A stretch of 64,000 bases of DNA from Halorubrum laminariae (GCF_024494655.1 NZ_JANHDL010000004.1:124001-188000); one strand, 5' to 3'. Counted from the first letter of the stretch, positions 1-6,888 are shown. A program made the numbers and translations. The notes: generated by a model not told the origin, from the letters alone.

Positions 1-740
1 CCGCCGACGCCGCCGCTGGGTCGGACAGAGCGGATCTCGCCCGGTGCCTTCGACGCGAACTTGACCCAGTCGTTCTGGCCGCGAACGTCGCCAGCCGCGT
101 GCTCGTAGCTGTCCGTGCCGTCCTCGATGATGATGACGTGCTCGGCCGTCGCCAGACTGTCGAAGTAGTCCGAGAGGAGCCGCTCGGTCGCTTTCGCCTT
201 CGACTTCGCCTTCGCCCGCCCGATACGCGCGCTGCCGCCGAACTCGCGCTCGCTCTCGTCGAGGCTGTTCTCGTCTTCGAGCAGCTGGAGAACCTCGTAG
301 TTGATGAGGTTCCGGTCGTCACGGTCCGAGAGGTCGAACGCCTCGATCTCGTCAGCCGTCATGTCGTGGACCTGCGCGACTGCCGCCACGATGGGCTTGT
401 CGCCGTCCTGGGCGACGCCCTCGACGGAGTAGCCGCTGCCGCTCTCGGCGGGGTCATCGAGGAACATCCGGAAGTCGAGCGAGTAGCTGTCGACATCGGG
501 GCCGTCCGAACCGAACATCTCGCCGACCGCCTCAGCGATCTCGTAGCTTCCGCGGACGACGACTTCGTCCATGGACTGGCCGAGGTTGCCAGCGAGACCG
601 TTCACAGCCGAGCAGATCTCGTCCGCCATCGCATCCATGTCCGCGATGTATCGCGGGTTCCCGGCGATGCCGGTGGGGATGACGAGGACAGTGTTGTTGG
701 AGTCGATACTACCGTTCTGGGGAGTGCTGGTTGCGCTCAT
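1..740 (-). CDS. Hypothetical acidic protein, C-terminus beyond left edge
   Basis: Reading the minus strand from the ATG at 740 gives an open frame of at least 246 codons with no stop before the window edge. The protein begins MSATSTPQNGSIDSNN and has an early hydrophobic strand (VLVIPTGIAG). A later basic helix, rich in alternating Ala and Lys (AKAKSKAKATERLL), precedes AEHVIIIEDG. I recognise no family. The large plus-strand frame over the same bases is Arg/Val-rich and looks like its shadow. A strong TATA box lies about 95 nt upstream, so this gene has a longer leader than its neighbours unless a small upstream frame is used. The function is unknown, but the gene is likely real from its composition and length. 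Confidence 0.75.
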   Translation of the reverse strand, partial: MSATSTPQNGSIDSNNTVLVIPTGIAGNPRYIADMDAMADEICSAVNGLAGNLGQSMDEVVVRGSYEIAEAVGEMFGSDGPDVDSYSLDFRMFLDDPAESGSGYSVEGVAQDGDKPIVAAVAQVHDMTADEIEAFDLSDRDDRNLINYEVLQLLEDENSLDESEREFGGSARIGRAKAKSKAKATERLLSDYFDSLATAEHVIIIEDGTDSYEHAAGDVRGQNDWVKFASKAPGEIRSVRPSGGVG

Positions 741-749
741 TGGATTCAC

Positions 750-1073
750 CTAAATCGAGGGATGGATCATCGGAACGAACGAGAACATGTCTTCGTTCGC
801 GCCTCTCACTTCAACGCCCCTCGCCCCAACCGGGGTATATAAACCCTCCTGCGGTCGCTTCGAGGAGCTTGGGATGCGTTCCGACATCTCACCCAGCACG
901 CTGGCTGTGGTGGTCTGGTCGGAGTGTGACTTCTCGAACATCCCTCTACCCAATTCGGGGACTATAAAATCTCCCGGCGTGGGCCTGCTGTGTGGGATAC
1001 ACGACGGAAGTCCCTGTCCAACCACTCTCGTAGGCTGGTCAGTGGTACTCCCGTATGCTACTGTTCGAGTCAT
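750..1073 (-). CDS. Doubtful nested small ORFs under stacked promoters
   Basis: A 107-codon frame starts at ATG 1073, directly after a promoter module (TATA near 1094-1099). A second in-frame ATG at 941 (MFEKSHSDQTTTASVLGEM) directly follows another copy of the module (TATA near 963-969). A third TATA (836-843) lies inside the frame and probably drives the gene at 740. Each ATG sits at the distance used for leaderless starts elsewhere in this arm, which is why I record the frame. The translation crosses promoter sequence and has no recognisable domain, so it may be fortuitous. The 63-codon product from 941 is the more plausible of the two. Confidence 0.3.
   Translation of the reverse strand: MTRTVAYGSTTDQPTRVVGQGLPSCIPHSRPTPGDFIVPELGRGMFEKSHSDQTTTASVLGEMSERIPSSSKRPQEGLYTPVGARGVEVRGANEDMFSFVPMIHPSI
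815..855 (-). promoter_or_regulatory. Left-arm promoter module (gene at 740)
   Basis: Minus-strand TATA (TTTATATA, 836-843) has a GC-rich GCAGGAGG block upstream and CCCCGGTTGGGGCGAGG downstream. It is one of about a dozen copies of the same layout. Confidence 0.6.
942..980 (-). promoter_or_regulatory. Left-arm promoter module
   Basis: TATA (TTTTATAG, about 963-969) is followed by CCCCGAATTGGGTAGAGG, ending at the ATG at 941. The layout is the same as its neighbours. Confidence 0.6.
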
Positions 1074-1112
1074 CCCTCACTTCACTCGGGTCATATAAAC
1101 CTCTCCTGCGGT
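1074..1112 (-). promoter_or_regulatory. Left-arm promoter module
   Basis: GCAGGAGAGG, then TTTATATGA, then CCCGAGTGAAGTGAGGG, leading straight into the ATG at 1073. This is the clearest member of the family. Confidence 0.65.
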
Positions 1113-1174
1113 GCTGCCCTTGGTATCGCATCAGTCGGTCGCTGGCTCGCTTGCGGATCGGTGGCTGTCCCCCG

Positions 1175-1266
1175 GCGCAGCCCGAGCGGGCGGTGTGGAG
1201 AGCGAGGGAGGGGGAGGCGCGAGCGATCGGCGGCGAGCGAGCGGTTCCGGCCTCGGCGGGAGGAGC
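1175..1266 (-). repeat. Left-arm 3' repeat, copy 1
   Basis: Copy of the ~90-bp GC-rich element that on the plus strand runs from GCGCAGCCCGAGCGGGCGG to CCTCGGCGGGAGG. It begins 50 bp after the stop of the zinc-ribbon gene. This copy has diverged in the short hairpin seen in copies 3, 5, 6 and 7. Confidence 0.85.
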
Positions 1267-1315
1267 CCAGATCGGGAGTACGGCGAAGCGGCGTGATGGT
1301 ACCAAAAGGGGGGTC

Positions 1316-1474
1316 CTACACTCGCTGGCGGCGACCAGTGTCGATGGGTGACGCTGACGAGGTGAGGAACTCATCGAAGACGGGTTCGTCAACACGGTGG
1401 ACGTGACCGCAGTTGCTACACTGGAATTTGTTCTCGCTGAGCGGTTCTGAGTTGCAGCCTGATTGGCAAGCCAT
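1316..1474 (-). CDS. Zinc-ribbon microprotein, 52 aa
   Basis: The frame encodes MACQSGCNSEPLSENKFQCS followed by NCGH. Cys3, Cys7, Cys19 and Cys22 form a C-x3-C...C-x2-C pattern typical of the small zinc-ribbon proteins abundant in haloarchaea, which are generally thought to act in regulation or protein contacts. The rest (HRVDEPVFDEFL...) is acidic and ends in a basic RRQRV tail. The ATG at 1474 follows a left-arm promoter module with a leader of only a few nucleotides, which supports the start. A left-arm repeat follows the stop. The specific partner or role cannot be read from sequence. Confidence 0.7.
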   Translation of the reverse strand: MACQSGCNSEPLSENKFQCSNCGHVHRVDEPVFDEFLTSSASPIDTGRRQRV

Positions 1475-1481
1475 TGTTATT

Positions 1482-1527
1482 AGACCTCACTCGAAACCGG
1501 GGAATAGAAACTCTCTGCGGGGCGCTT
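1482..1527 (-). promoter_or_regulatory. Left-arm promoter module (zinc-ribbon gene)
   Basis: CCCCGCAGAGAG, then TTTCTATTCCCC, then GGTTTCGAGTGAGG, leading to the ATG at 1474. Confidence 0.6.
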
Positions 1528-1572
1528 GGACATACTTGGGGTGGGCCGATACGAAGCGAAGCGGGCGGAATG

Positions 1573-1660
1573 GCGCAGCCCGCCGCGCTCGCCGTACGAG
1601 CGCAAGGGAGGGGGAGGCCGACTGAAAGGAGGGTTCCGGCCTCGGTGGGAGGGGCTGAGC
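1573..1660 (-). repeat. Left-arm 3' repeat, copy 2 (diverged)
   Basis: It keeps GCGCAGCCCG, the GGGAGGGGGAGGC core and the end TTCCGGCCTCGGTGGGAGG, but the middle is altered. It lies about 210 bp beyond the stop at 1869. Confidence 0.7.
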
Positions 1661-1690
1661 GGTCTGTGGTGTCTGTGGGGTCCCACTCGT

Positions 1691-1712
1691 CGCGCGTGAC
1701 TCCGACGCGCGT
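1691..1712. repeat. CGCGCG palindrome, copy 1
   Basis: CGCGCGTGACTCCGACGCGC, an inverted repeat with a conserved centre (GACYCCG). It recurs at 6809-6831 and 6889-6910, always in gene-free DNA. Confidence 0.6.
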
Positions 1713-1868
1713 GGTGGTGGCTCAGACGCCGTAGGATGCTCGCTGTGCGTCCGCCGGATTCGGGTGTGGTTTTCCACTCGCGGGAGCGCGGAACGTCTCA
1801 CGGTCGGCGGTGGCGTCTGGAGGGCGCAGGGGGAGACGACGCAGTCCGGTGTGGTTCGGAACGGGTCG

Positions 1869-2132
1869 TCACTCGTCTCGGTCGAGCGCGTCGAATATCG
1901 AGGCCATGCTGCCGTGGATCTTGGTGAACGCGGCTTTCGCCGCCTCAGCTAGCTGGATCATCGTGTGGTCGGTGACTTGGAAGTCGACACTGTCGTCCGT
2001 ATCACGGGCGACGAGTCGGATCGTGACGACGTCCTCGGCATCCTGGTGGATCTTGATGTCACCGAGAAAGCCCAGTTCGTGCGTCGGTTCAGTGATCAGC
2101 GGGTCGTCGAATTTGTTGGGGTTGTCCGTCAT
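1869..2132 (-). CDS. Hypothetical acidic protein, 87 aa
   Basis: The 87-residue protein (MTDNPNKFDDPLITEPTHEL...) has alternating strands (DVVTIRLVARD, SVDFQVTDHTMI) followed by a helix (QLAEAAKAAFTKIHGSMASI) and an acidic end. This suggests a small alpha/beta fold, but I recognise no family. Its ATG at 2132 lies six bases beyond the stop of the helix-hairpin-helix gene, with no promoter between. The two are therefore very likely co-transcribed from the module near 2521-2566, and a shared role in DNA handling is possible. Confidence 0.75.
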   Translation of the reverse strand: MTDNPNKFDDPLITEPTHELGFLGDIKIHQDAEDVVTIRLVARDTDDSVDFQVTDHTMIQLAEAAKAAFTKIHGSMASIFDALDRDE

Positions 2133-2138
2133 AGGTGG

Positions 2139-2513
2139 TTAGGCGTCGAGTTCCGCGACGATCGTCGGGTCGTGCTCCTTGAACGGCTTCCAGGCGTAGT
2201 TGCCGAAGTGGTAATCGCACCGACCTGCGGCGAGCGACTTGAGACCGCGGGCAGTATCTTCGCCGACACCGTCGATCAGCGTGAGCTTCCACTTCTCGTT
2301 GTGGTGGATGTCGGGAATCGTCGAGAAGCCGGCCCGCCGAAGGTTCGTCGCGAGCTGCTTCCCGACGCCGAACAGACTCTCGATATTGATCAGCGCATCC
2401 GGCATGTGCTGGATGGCGAGCGACCGGTTGTGAATATCGTAGATGTCGAGTTCAGCGATTTCGGCCTCAGTCTGTCCGGCTCGTCCTGCGGTCTGGGTCT
2501 GGTGTGTACTCAT
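2139..2513 (-). CDS. Tandem helix-hairpin-helix protein, 124 aa
   Basis: Residues ~45-65 (IESLFGVGKQLATNLRRAGF) and ~78-95 (WKLTLIDGVGEDTARGLKSL) both show the helix, G-h-G, helix pattern of helix-hairpin-helix modules. Paired HhH units bind DNA backbones non-specifically, as in RadA N-terminal domains and many repair proteins. No nuclease or ATPase domain is attached. The final ~30 residues (YHFGNYAWKPFKEHDPTIV) are of unknown fold. It starts at ATG 2513 directly after a promoter module and is the first gene of a two-gene unit. A DNA-binding accessory role is inferred; the target is unknown. Confidence 0.8.
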   Translation of the reverse strand: MSTHQTQTAGRAGQTEAEIAELDIYDIHNRSLAIQHMPDALINIESLFGVGKQLATNLRRAGFSTIPDIHHNEKWKLTLIDGVGEDTARGLKSLAAGRCDYHFGNYAWKPFKEHDPTIVAELDA

Positions 2514-2520
2514 TTCGAAT

Positions 2521-2566
2521 ACGCCTCACCCAAAACGGTGGTTAAAAAAATCTCTGCGGGGCGCTT
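2521..2566 (-). promoter_or_regulatory. Left-arm promoter module (HhH operon)
   Basis: GCCCCGCAGAGA, then TTTTTTTAACC, then ACCGTTTTGGGTGAGG, upstream of the ATG at 2513. It is nearly identical to the module at 1482-1527. Confidence 0.6.
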
Positions 2567-2620
2567 AGGGGGTGGTGTTCTGAGAGGTACATTAACTATA
2601 GTTGAACGTGATATCTGAAT

Positions 2621-2935
2621 ATGAAGGTTGAGATAGAACCTACTCATGTTGGAGAAAGGGCAGCCCCAGAAAGAGTGAAATTGGACTATGAGGGGGAATG
2701 GGTGACGGGTACGATGGTCATAGAGGAGTGTACTACGGAGGGAAGTACGTCCGGCGGTTCCGGGCATCTGATCTTCACGACTGGGGGGGACAATATGTAC
2801 AAGTTCAGGCGCTGTGCCGATGGTGAGGGTATTATATCAACAGTTGAAGATGTCGAGTTTCCTGCTCTGGCAATTCCTAGTGATTCTGCTATTGCCCTCG
2901 AAGATAACCTCTATCTGCTCTGTGAGAGAGAATAA
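2621..2935 (+). CDS. Hypothetical protein, 104 aa, AT-richer island
   Basis: One of only two plus-strand genes in the left arm. The product (MKVEIEPTHVGERAAPERV...) has beta-rich segments (VKLDYEGEWVTGTMVIEEC, GHLIFTTGGDNMYKF) and ends LYLLCERE. I recognise no family. Its base composition is visibly more AT-rich than the genes on either side, and it lacks both the left-arm promoter module and the 3' repeat. An AT-rich stretch (ACATTAACTATAGTTG) about 30 nt upstream could be its promoter. Composition and orientation suggest separate acquisition. Confidence 0.6.
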   Translation: MKVEIEPTHVGERAAPERVKLDYEGEWVTGTMVIEECTTEGSTSGGSGHLIFTTGGDNMYKFRRCADGEGIISTVEDVEFPALAIPSDSAIALEDNLYLLCERE

Positions 2936-3037
2936 GACAGGAGTTTGTTCGTAGTGAACTGAGTTCGGGTCTTGAAACGTGATCGCCGGGTCCGATTGAT
3001 CGGCCTCGTTTTCTAGGATTGGTGCTGCTTTCTTCCG

Positions 3038-3128
3038 GCGCAGCCCGAGCGGGCGGTGTGGAGAGCGAGGGAGGGGGAGGCGCGAGCGATTGGCGGAGAG
3101 TGAGCGTCTCCGGCCTCGGCGGGAGGGG
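3038..3128 (-). repeat. Left-arm 3' repeat, copy 3
   Basis: Full-length copy, 67 bp after the stop at 3195. It contains the hairpin CGGAGA-CGCTCAC-TCTCCG on the minus strand. Confidence 0.85.
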
Positions 3129-3194
3129 TTGTCGCTGCTCGCGAAGCGGTATCGCGCGGATCGGTGCTGTCGACGGTCGAGGACCGCGCCTCGG

Positions 3195-3455
3195 TCAGGC
3201 GCAGTCCTCGCAGATGACCTCGCGCTCGGGGCCGCCGACGAAGCCGGATGCGTACTCGAGGTTGGCCGTGGGGACGAGCCCCGACTTGCCGCAGCGGTCG
3301 CACGACGCCGTCGAGTGGGCCGCCGCCGCGCACGTCTCGCCGTGGGGGTCATGGTCGGGCTTCTGGAACTCCGGTTCGTCGCGACTCTTGAACGTGACGA
3401 CCATCGGCTCGGGTTCCTCGTCGATGCGCTCTGTAGCGGCGGTGTCACCGGGCAT
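3195..3455 (-). CDS. Zinc-ribbon protein, 86 aa
   Basis: I place the start at ATG 3455 (MPGDTAATERIDEEPEPMVV), because the longer open frame runs through promoter-like DNA. The C-terminal half carries CDRC and, ~25 residues later, CEDC as the last residues, forming one C4 zinc site; a further His/Cys segment (HGETCAAAAH) precedes it. The fold resembles short haloarchaeal zinc ribbons of unknown function. Its upstream region is homologous to that of the zinc-ribbon gene at 6090, so the two may be regulated together. A left-arm 3' repeat follows. Confidence 0.7.
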   Translation of the reverse strand: MPGDTAATERIDEEPEPMVVTFKSRDEPEFQKPDHDPHGETCAAAAHSTASCDRCGKSGLVPTANLEYASGFVGGPEREVICEDCA

Positions 3456-3468
3456 GTCTGAATCCGAA

Positions 3469-3510
3469 CCGCGGTTGCGGGTATTACCTCGCCCCCTTGT
3501 GGGGTGACCG
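3469..3510 (-). promoter_or_regulatory. Promoter of zinc-ribbon gene, type 2, copy 1
   Basis: The minus strand reads GGTCACCCCACAAGGGGGCG, then AGGTAATACCC, before the ATG at 3455. The same block occurs at 6264-6310 before another zinc-ribbon gene. Confidence 0.55.
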
Positions 3511-3771
3511 AAGGGAACCGCGAGCGGGCGGTGTGGAGAGCGAGCGGCGACGGTTTTACCAGCAACCGCGGAAGTCGGGTGAGTGCCCGGTGACTCCGCC
3601 AGCGCCGGAGAGCGCGTCGGCGGCCGAGCCGTCGGAACGTTCAGGCGACAACCGCGGGTGGAGTTCCGCCGGCCATGACGCGGCGAGCGGGGTGGTGGCC
3701 CCGGTGCGGCGTGCGGCGGCAAGCGGGGCGGCCCGAGCGGACGGCCTCGCGGAGCCGGCGGCAGCGGACAG

Positions 3772-3860
3772 GCGCAGCCCGAGCGACTGGCTGAGAGCGA
3801 GGGAGGGGGAGGCGTGAGCGATTGGCGGTGAGCGAACGGCTCCGGCCTCGGCGGGAGGGG
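3772..3860 (-). repeat. Left-arm 3' repeat, copy 4
   Basis: About 89 bp, ~100 bp after the stop at 3964, with a variant interior (CTGGCTGAGAGCGAGGGAGG). The DNA between 3530 and 3770 upstream of it is GC-rich and holds no supportable gene. Confidence 0.8.
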
Positions 3861-3963
3861 CCTAGTGGCGAACGGTTGCTTGGAGTGTAACCCACTGAAG
3901 AAACCGAGCGTGTCGGGGTTTTCGCGGTCCCCGGTATGACGATTCTGTACGCCCTCACCGAAG

Positions 3964-4422
3964 CTATCTCGAGAATGAGAGGTGGTTATTTGCCGGATCT
4001 GCAATGCCACTAAGGAGTTCTGCGATGCCTTTCCCGACGGGGTCTGGGTGAATGTTGTTGATGTCGCGATCCGAAACGGACAGTAAGCCGTCGTGTTCTG
4101 GGTGGCCGATGGTGCATGAGTCGGTTGACGTGAACTGGTGAGCGTCGATTGTGTTGACGCTATGTTTGGCGTGAAGCTTCTCGTTGATGTCGAACACGTC
4201 AGAGTCTCTGAAACTCGGCGCGGCTTGATAGACAAGGGGAAGAATGTCCATTTCGGCGATGTCCTCTTTGGTGACATCCTCTGCGAGGGTTTCCTCGTTG
4301 ACTCCTGTGAGTCTCGGAGCGTAAATGAACTCTGAGTCGCGGTGTTGGATGGTTAGCAATACATCACGGGAGGTGCCATCGGTAAAGATGATCTCCACGT
4401 CGTTCGTGATTGGGAGTTCCAC
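3964..4422 (-). CDS. Hypothetical protein, 152 aa
   Basis: The protein (MELPITNDVEIIFTDGTSRD...) opens with a beta-rich segment (DVLLTIQHRDSEFIYAPRL), has an acidic helix (EETLAEDVTKEDIAEMDIL) and ends LLSGIADPANNHLSFSR. No catalytic motif or family is recognisable. Codon use is less GC-extreme than that of its neighbours. It starts at ATG 4422 close to AT-rich DNA on the upstream side, and a left-arm 3' repeat (copy 4) lies ~100 bp beyond its stop, so it fits the one-gene-one-repeat layout of the arm. Confidence 0.7.
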   Translation of the reverse strand: MELPITNDVEIIFTDGTSRDVLLTIQHRDSEFIYAPRLTGVNEETLAEDVTKEDIAEMDILPLVYQAAPSFRDSDVFDINEKLHAKHSVNTIDAHQFTSTDSCTIGHPEHDGLLSVSDRDINNIHPDPVGKGIAELLSGIADPANNHLSFSR

Positions 4423-4498
4423 ACAGCACTTTTCTCGGTATGTTGATAAAGCTCTGCTGGTCAGGACAGTTCATGGGGCGGGGTTGTATCGCTGAATG

Positions 4499-4589
4499 GC
4501 GCAGCCCGAGTGGGCGGTGTGGAGAGCGAGGGAGGGGGAGGCGCGAACGACTGGCGGAGAGTGAGCGTCTCCGGCCTCGGCGGGAGGGA
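4499..4589 (-). repeat. Left-arm 3' repeat, copy 5
   Basis: Full-length copy 52 bp after the stop at 4641, with the conserved internal hairpin. Confidence 0.85.
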
Positions 4590-4640
4590 CTGAACGGAAG
4601 CTGGCCGCGGTCGGCGGGGACCCGGTTGGAGCGGTCGCCT

Positions 4641-5264
4641 CTAGTCGCTGTTCCACGCCGGCTTGTTGTGCGTTTGGTGCCGGTGGGCGATCCGCTCGAA
4701 GTAGGGGATCATCACATCGACCATGGGTTCGAAGCGGCGGGTGTCGTGGAGTTCGACGCCGAGCGTGTATCGTGCGGCCTCCGGCCCGTGGCCGGACTGG
4801 CCTTCTCGCGGCTTGTTGGGGTAGTCCGGGTCTTGGAGTGCTGCTTGGAGTTCGTACACCTGCGCCTGCTTCATCGGCGTCCAGTAGTCGCCGCCGACCT
4901 TGTGGCGACGCCAGGCGATCGTGGAGCAGTCTGCGTACTCCGGGTCCATCCCGACGGCGGTCGCGCGGCGGCTGAATGCGTCTCGGATGGGGGACCAATC
5001 CGCGTCGGCGAGTTCTGAAAGGTCCAGCTCACCGCCGTTGCGACAGGTGTCTTCGAGGGCGTCCTTTTCCCAGAGTGCGTCGACATACGCTTCGCCTGCT
5101 TCGATCGCGGCCGCTTCGTCTAGATGTTCGAACTGGAAGGCATCGACGGCGGCGAACGCCTCGATGGATGCCGCTCGCTGTCGCTGGTCGTGGTACATGA
5201 AGCCCATACCGAGGGATTCGGCAACAGTTCGAGGCGTCTGCTCGCTGGTCTGACTTGGAGTCAT
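4641..5264 (-). CDS. Hypothetical protein, 207 aa
   Basis: A mostly helical acidic protein (MTPSQTSEQTPRTVAESLGM...). It contains an Ala/Glu-rich helix region (residues ~30-75) and a W-rich segment (WRRHKVGGDYWTPMKQAQVYEL, ~118-140). It ends in a His-rich segment (YFERIAHRHQTHNKPAW). The conserved-looking aromatic and His residues could form a binding site, but I cannot name a family. It begins at ATG 5264 immediately after a left-arm promoter module and is followed by repeat copy 5, forming a single-gene cassette. Confidence 0.75.
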   Translation of the reverse strand: MTPSQTSEQTPRTVAESLGMGFMYHDQRQRAASIEAFAAVDAFQFEHLDEAAAIEAGEAYVDALWEKDALEDTCRNGGELDLSELADADWSPIRDAFSRRATAVGMDPEYADCSTIAWRRHKVGGDYWTPMKQAQVYELQAALQDPDYPNKPREGQSGHGPEAARYTLGVELHDTRRFEPMVDVMIPYFERIAHRHQTHNKPAWNSD

Positions 5265-5270
5265 TTCTAT

Positions 5271-5310
5271 CTCTCAGTTCCCCTCGGAGGTCAGAAAATA
5301 CCCAACGGCG
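5271..5310 (-). promoter_or_regulatory. Left-arm promoter module
   Basis: GGGTATTTTCTGACC, then TCCGAGGGGAACTGAGAG, before the ATG at 5264. Confidence 0.55.
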
Positions 5311-5387
5311 AGGAGATCACAACGACGGGCGACGGGACTCGGCTGATTAGTCCGGTGCCGTCCGGCTGGGCGTTCGCGAGTGGTCAG

Positions 5388-5478
5388 GCGCAGCCCGAGC
5401 GGGCGGTGTGGAGAGCGAGGGAGGGGGAGGCGCGAACGATTGGCGGAGAGTGAGCGTCTCCGGCCTCGGCGGGAGGAG
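5388..5478 (-). repeat. Left-arm 3' repeat, copy 6
   Basis: Full-length copy 77 bp after the stop at 5555. It is almost identical to copies 5 and 7. Confidence 0.85.
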
Positions 5479-5554
5479 CGCAACAGCGTCGGACCTGGGA
5501 GTCGCCCGAGCCGATAGGGGATCCCGGTGAGCCAGGTGAGCCGTGTGCGTGGCG

Positions 5555-5839
5555 TTAGTTTCGGAACCGGGAGGCGAGGTCCTTCGCGTGTTCTGGGTTG
5601 AGCGACTGGGGGCCAACGTTGTTGAGATCGTGGTCGGTAGCGAAGGACTCGGGTTTCACAACGTGAGAGACGTCGTCGAACGCCGCATCTCGGGATTCGC
5701 AGAGGGTTTCGCAATCGCGTTCCGCGCCAGTTGCGACGACGATTCCGTCCGAGGGCTCTTGGTGGGGGTAGATTTGGACGAGGACGTGGTGATCGGTCGG
5801 CGAGCTCTCTGATTCGGTCGTCGTGTTGGTGGACTTCAT
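5555..5839 (-). CDS. Hypothetical protein, 94 aa
   Basis: I take ATG 5839 (MKSTNTTTESESSPTDHHVL) as the start because a promoter module ends just before it; a longer frame would read through the TATA box. The product has a beta strand (HVLVQIYPHQ), a predicted helix containing CETLCESRDAAF and a basic end (AKDLASRFRN). No family is recognised. The two nearby Cys residues are not in a zinc-ribbon arrangement. Repeat copy 6 lies downstream, again giving a promoter-gene-repeat cassette. Confidence 0.7.
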   Translation of the reverse strand: MKSTNTTTESESSPTDHHVLVQIYPHQEPSDGIVVATGAERDCETLCESRDAAFDDVSHVVKPESFATDHDLNNVGPQSLNPEHAKDLASRFRN

Positions 5840-5848
5840 GATGTACTC

Positions 5849-5890
5849 CTCTACCTCAGTGTCGGGAGGTAAAAACAGTGCCGCGGGGGG
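5849..5890 (-). promoter_or_regulatory. Left-arm promoter module
   Basis: CCGCGGCACTG, then TTTTTACC, then TCCCGACACTGAGGTAGAGG, before the ATG at 5839. Confidence 0.6.
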
Positions 5891-5936
5891 TGAGACTGCG
5901 GACACCTGAGCGACTGCGGGTAGGTACCGAGCTGTG

Positions 5937-6027
5937 GCGCAGCCCGAGCGGGCGGTGTGGAGAGCGAGGGAGGGGGAGGCGCGAACGACTGGCGGAGAGT
6001 GAGCGTCTCCGGCCTCGGCGGGAGGGC
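5937..6027 (-). repeat. Left-arm 3' repeat, copy 7
   Basis: Full-length copy 63 bp after the stop at 6090, with the conserved internal hairpin. Confidence 0.85.
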
Positions 6028-6089
6028 CACAGTGGCGAACGATTCACTCGGAGCGCGTCTCACCGGCCTGACGAGAGCGCCGAGGGTGG

Positions 6090-6251
6090 CTACCCCCAGG
6101 TAGCTCCGCAATTGGCGCACTCATGATAGACGGCGCGATCGCCGTCCCCAGTTGGGAACCGCGCCTTTGGTAGCTTCCCGACGTTCGGGTTGTCGCAACA
6201 CTGGCCGTCGTCGCGCTGCTCGCCGCCGTCGTCCGATTCGCTTCGGGCCAT
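6090..6251 (-). CDS. Zinc-ribbon microprotein, 53 aa
   Basis: The 53-residue frame from ATG 6251 (MARSESDDGGEQRDDGQCCD) contains a Cys-Cys pair and ends HECANCGATWG, giving a CxxC knuckle plus upstream Cys/His ligands. Such short zinc ribbons are common in haloarchaea and mostly uncharacterised. The start is supported by a TATA-containing block homologous to that before the zinc-ribbon gene at 3455. A larger frame that continues further upstream would read through this promoter. Repeat copy 7 follows the stop. Confidence 0.7.
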   Translation of the reverse strand: MARSESDDGGEQRDDGQCCDNPNVGKLPKARFPTGDGDRAVYHECANCGATWG

Positions 6252-6263
6252 GTTCGACCGAAA

Positions 6264-6310
6264 GCCGCGGTTGTGGGTAATTCCTCGCCCCCTTGTGGGG
6301 TGACCAAGGG
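6264..6310 (-). promoter_or_regulatory. Promoter of zinc-ribbon gene, type 2, copy 2
   Basis: GGTCACCCCACAAGGGGGCG, then AGGAATTACCC, then ACAACCGCGG, before the ATG at 6251. The homology to 3469-3510 continues upstream into a fragment of the left-arm repeat (GCGAGCGGGCGGTGT). Confidence 0.55.
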
Positions 6311-6550
6311 GAACCGCGAGCGGGCGGTGTAGAGAGCGAGCGGCGACGGATTTACCCGCAAGCGCGGAAGTTCGGGAGTGGCCCGAAGCAGCGAATCGGT
6401 CGTCGGCAAGTCGTGACGACGGCCAAGTCCGTCCACCCGAACGAGGTGAAGTACGAGGCGGTGAGCCCGGACGGGGAGCGCGACGCTCGACATCGTGAGT
6501 GGGTATCGGAGCTACAGGGGAGTAGCCCACGCGCGGTGGCGGGATGACGC

Positions 6551-6638
6551 GGGAGGGGCTGGGGCAGTAAGAGCGGGAAACCGGCGCGCGGTTTGCGCCG
6601 GGCAAACGTTCTTGACTGCCCTGGCGGTGGCCCCTCCC
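6551..6638. ncRNA. Covarying long hairpin, copy A
   Basis: The outer stem is GGGAGGGGC paired with GCCCCTCCC. The second stem is GGCAGT paired with ACTGCC. The inner stem is AAACCG paired with CGGTTT, with a GCGCG loop. The core (GGCAGTAAGAGCGG ... AAACGTTCTTGACTGCC) is nearly invariant among copies A, B and C. It could be a structured RNA or a folded DNA recombination site; the strand is undecided. Confidence 0.55.
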
Positions 6639-6677
6639 GCTTGGGCGGGGTAGTCGCGAGCGCAGCCGGACTACGAG

Positions 6678-6763
6678 GAGGGGGCTGGGGCAGTAAGAGC
6701 GGGAAACCGGCGCGCGGTTTGCGCCGGGCAAACGTTCTTGACTGCCCCGGTGGGAGCCCCCTC
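6678..6763. ncRNA. Covarying long hairpin, copy B
   Basis: Same core as copy A, but the outer stem is GAGGGGGCT paired with AGCCCCCTC. The substitutions occur on both sides and keep the pairing. Confidence 0.55.
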
Positions 6764-6808
6764 CGACATGCTCTGGTCTGGGGAGGCGGAGCGGTAGCGG
6801 TCCCAGTG

Positions 6809-6831
6809 CGCGCGTGACCCCGACGCGCGTG
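6809..6831. repeat. CGCGCG palindrome, copy 2
   Basis: CGCGCGTGACCCCGACGCGC, related to 1691-1712. Confidence 0.55.
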
Positions 6832-6888
6832 CGCCGCCCCAGTCATGTCCCAGTCGCGGTCTCGGAGTGGAAGACGGTCCAGTCGTTG

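Noticed and set aside
99-842. Long plus-strand frame at the left edge
   Set aside because: It is the antisense shadow of the minus-strand gene ending at the edge; its composition is dominated by Val, Arg and Asp repeats and it lacks a promoter.
3195-4277. 360-codon minus-strand frame
   Set aside because: Only its C-terminal 86 codons look like a protein; the rest runs through the left-arm repeat and a promoter, so I shortened it to the ATG at 3455.
1175-6027. Integron attC sites
   Set aside because: The repeats lack GTTRRRY/RYYYAAC core sites and no integron integrase is visible; only the cassette-like layout is similar.
6551-6763. Ends of an insertion sequence
   Set aside because: The hairpins are complete in themselves, have no transposase frame between them and no target-site duplication that I can see.
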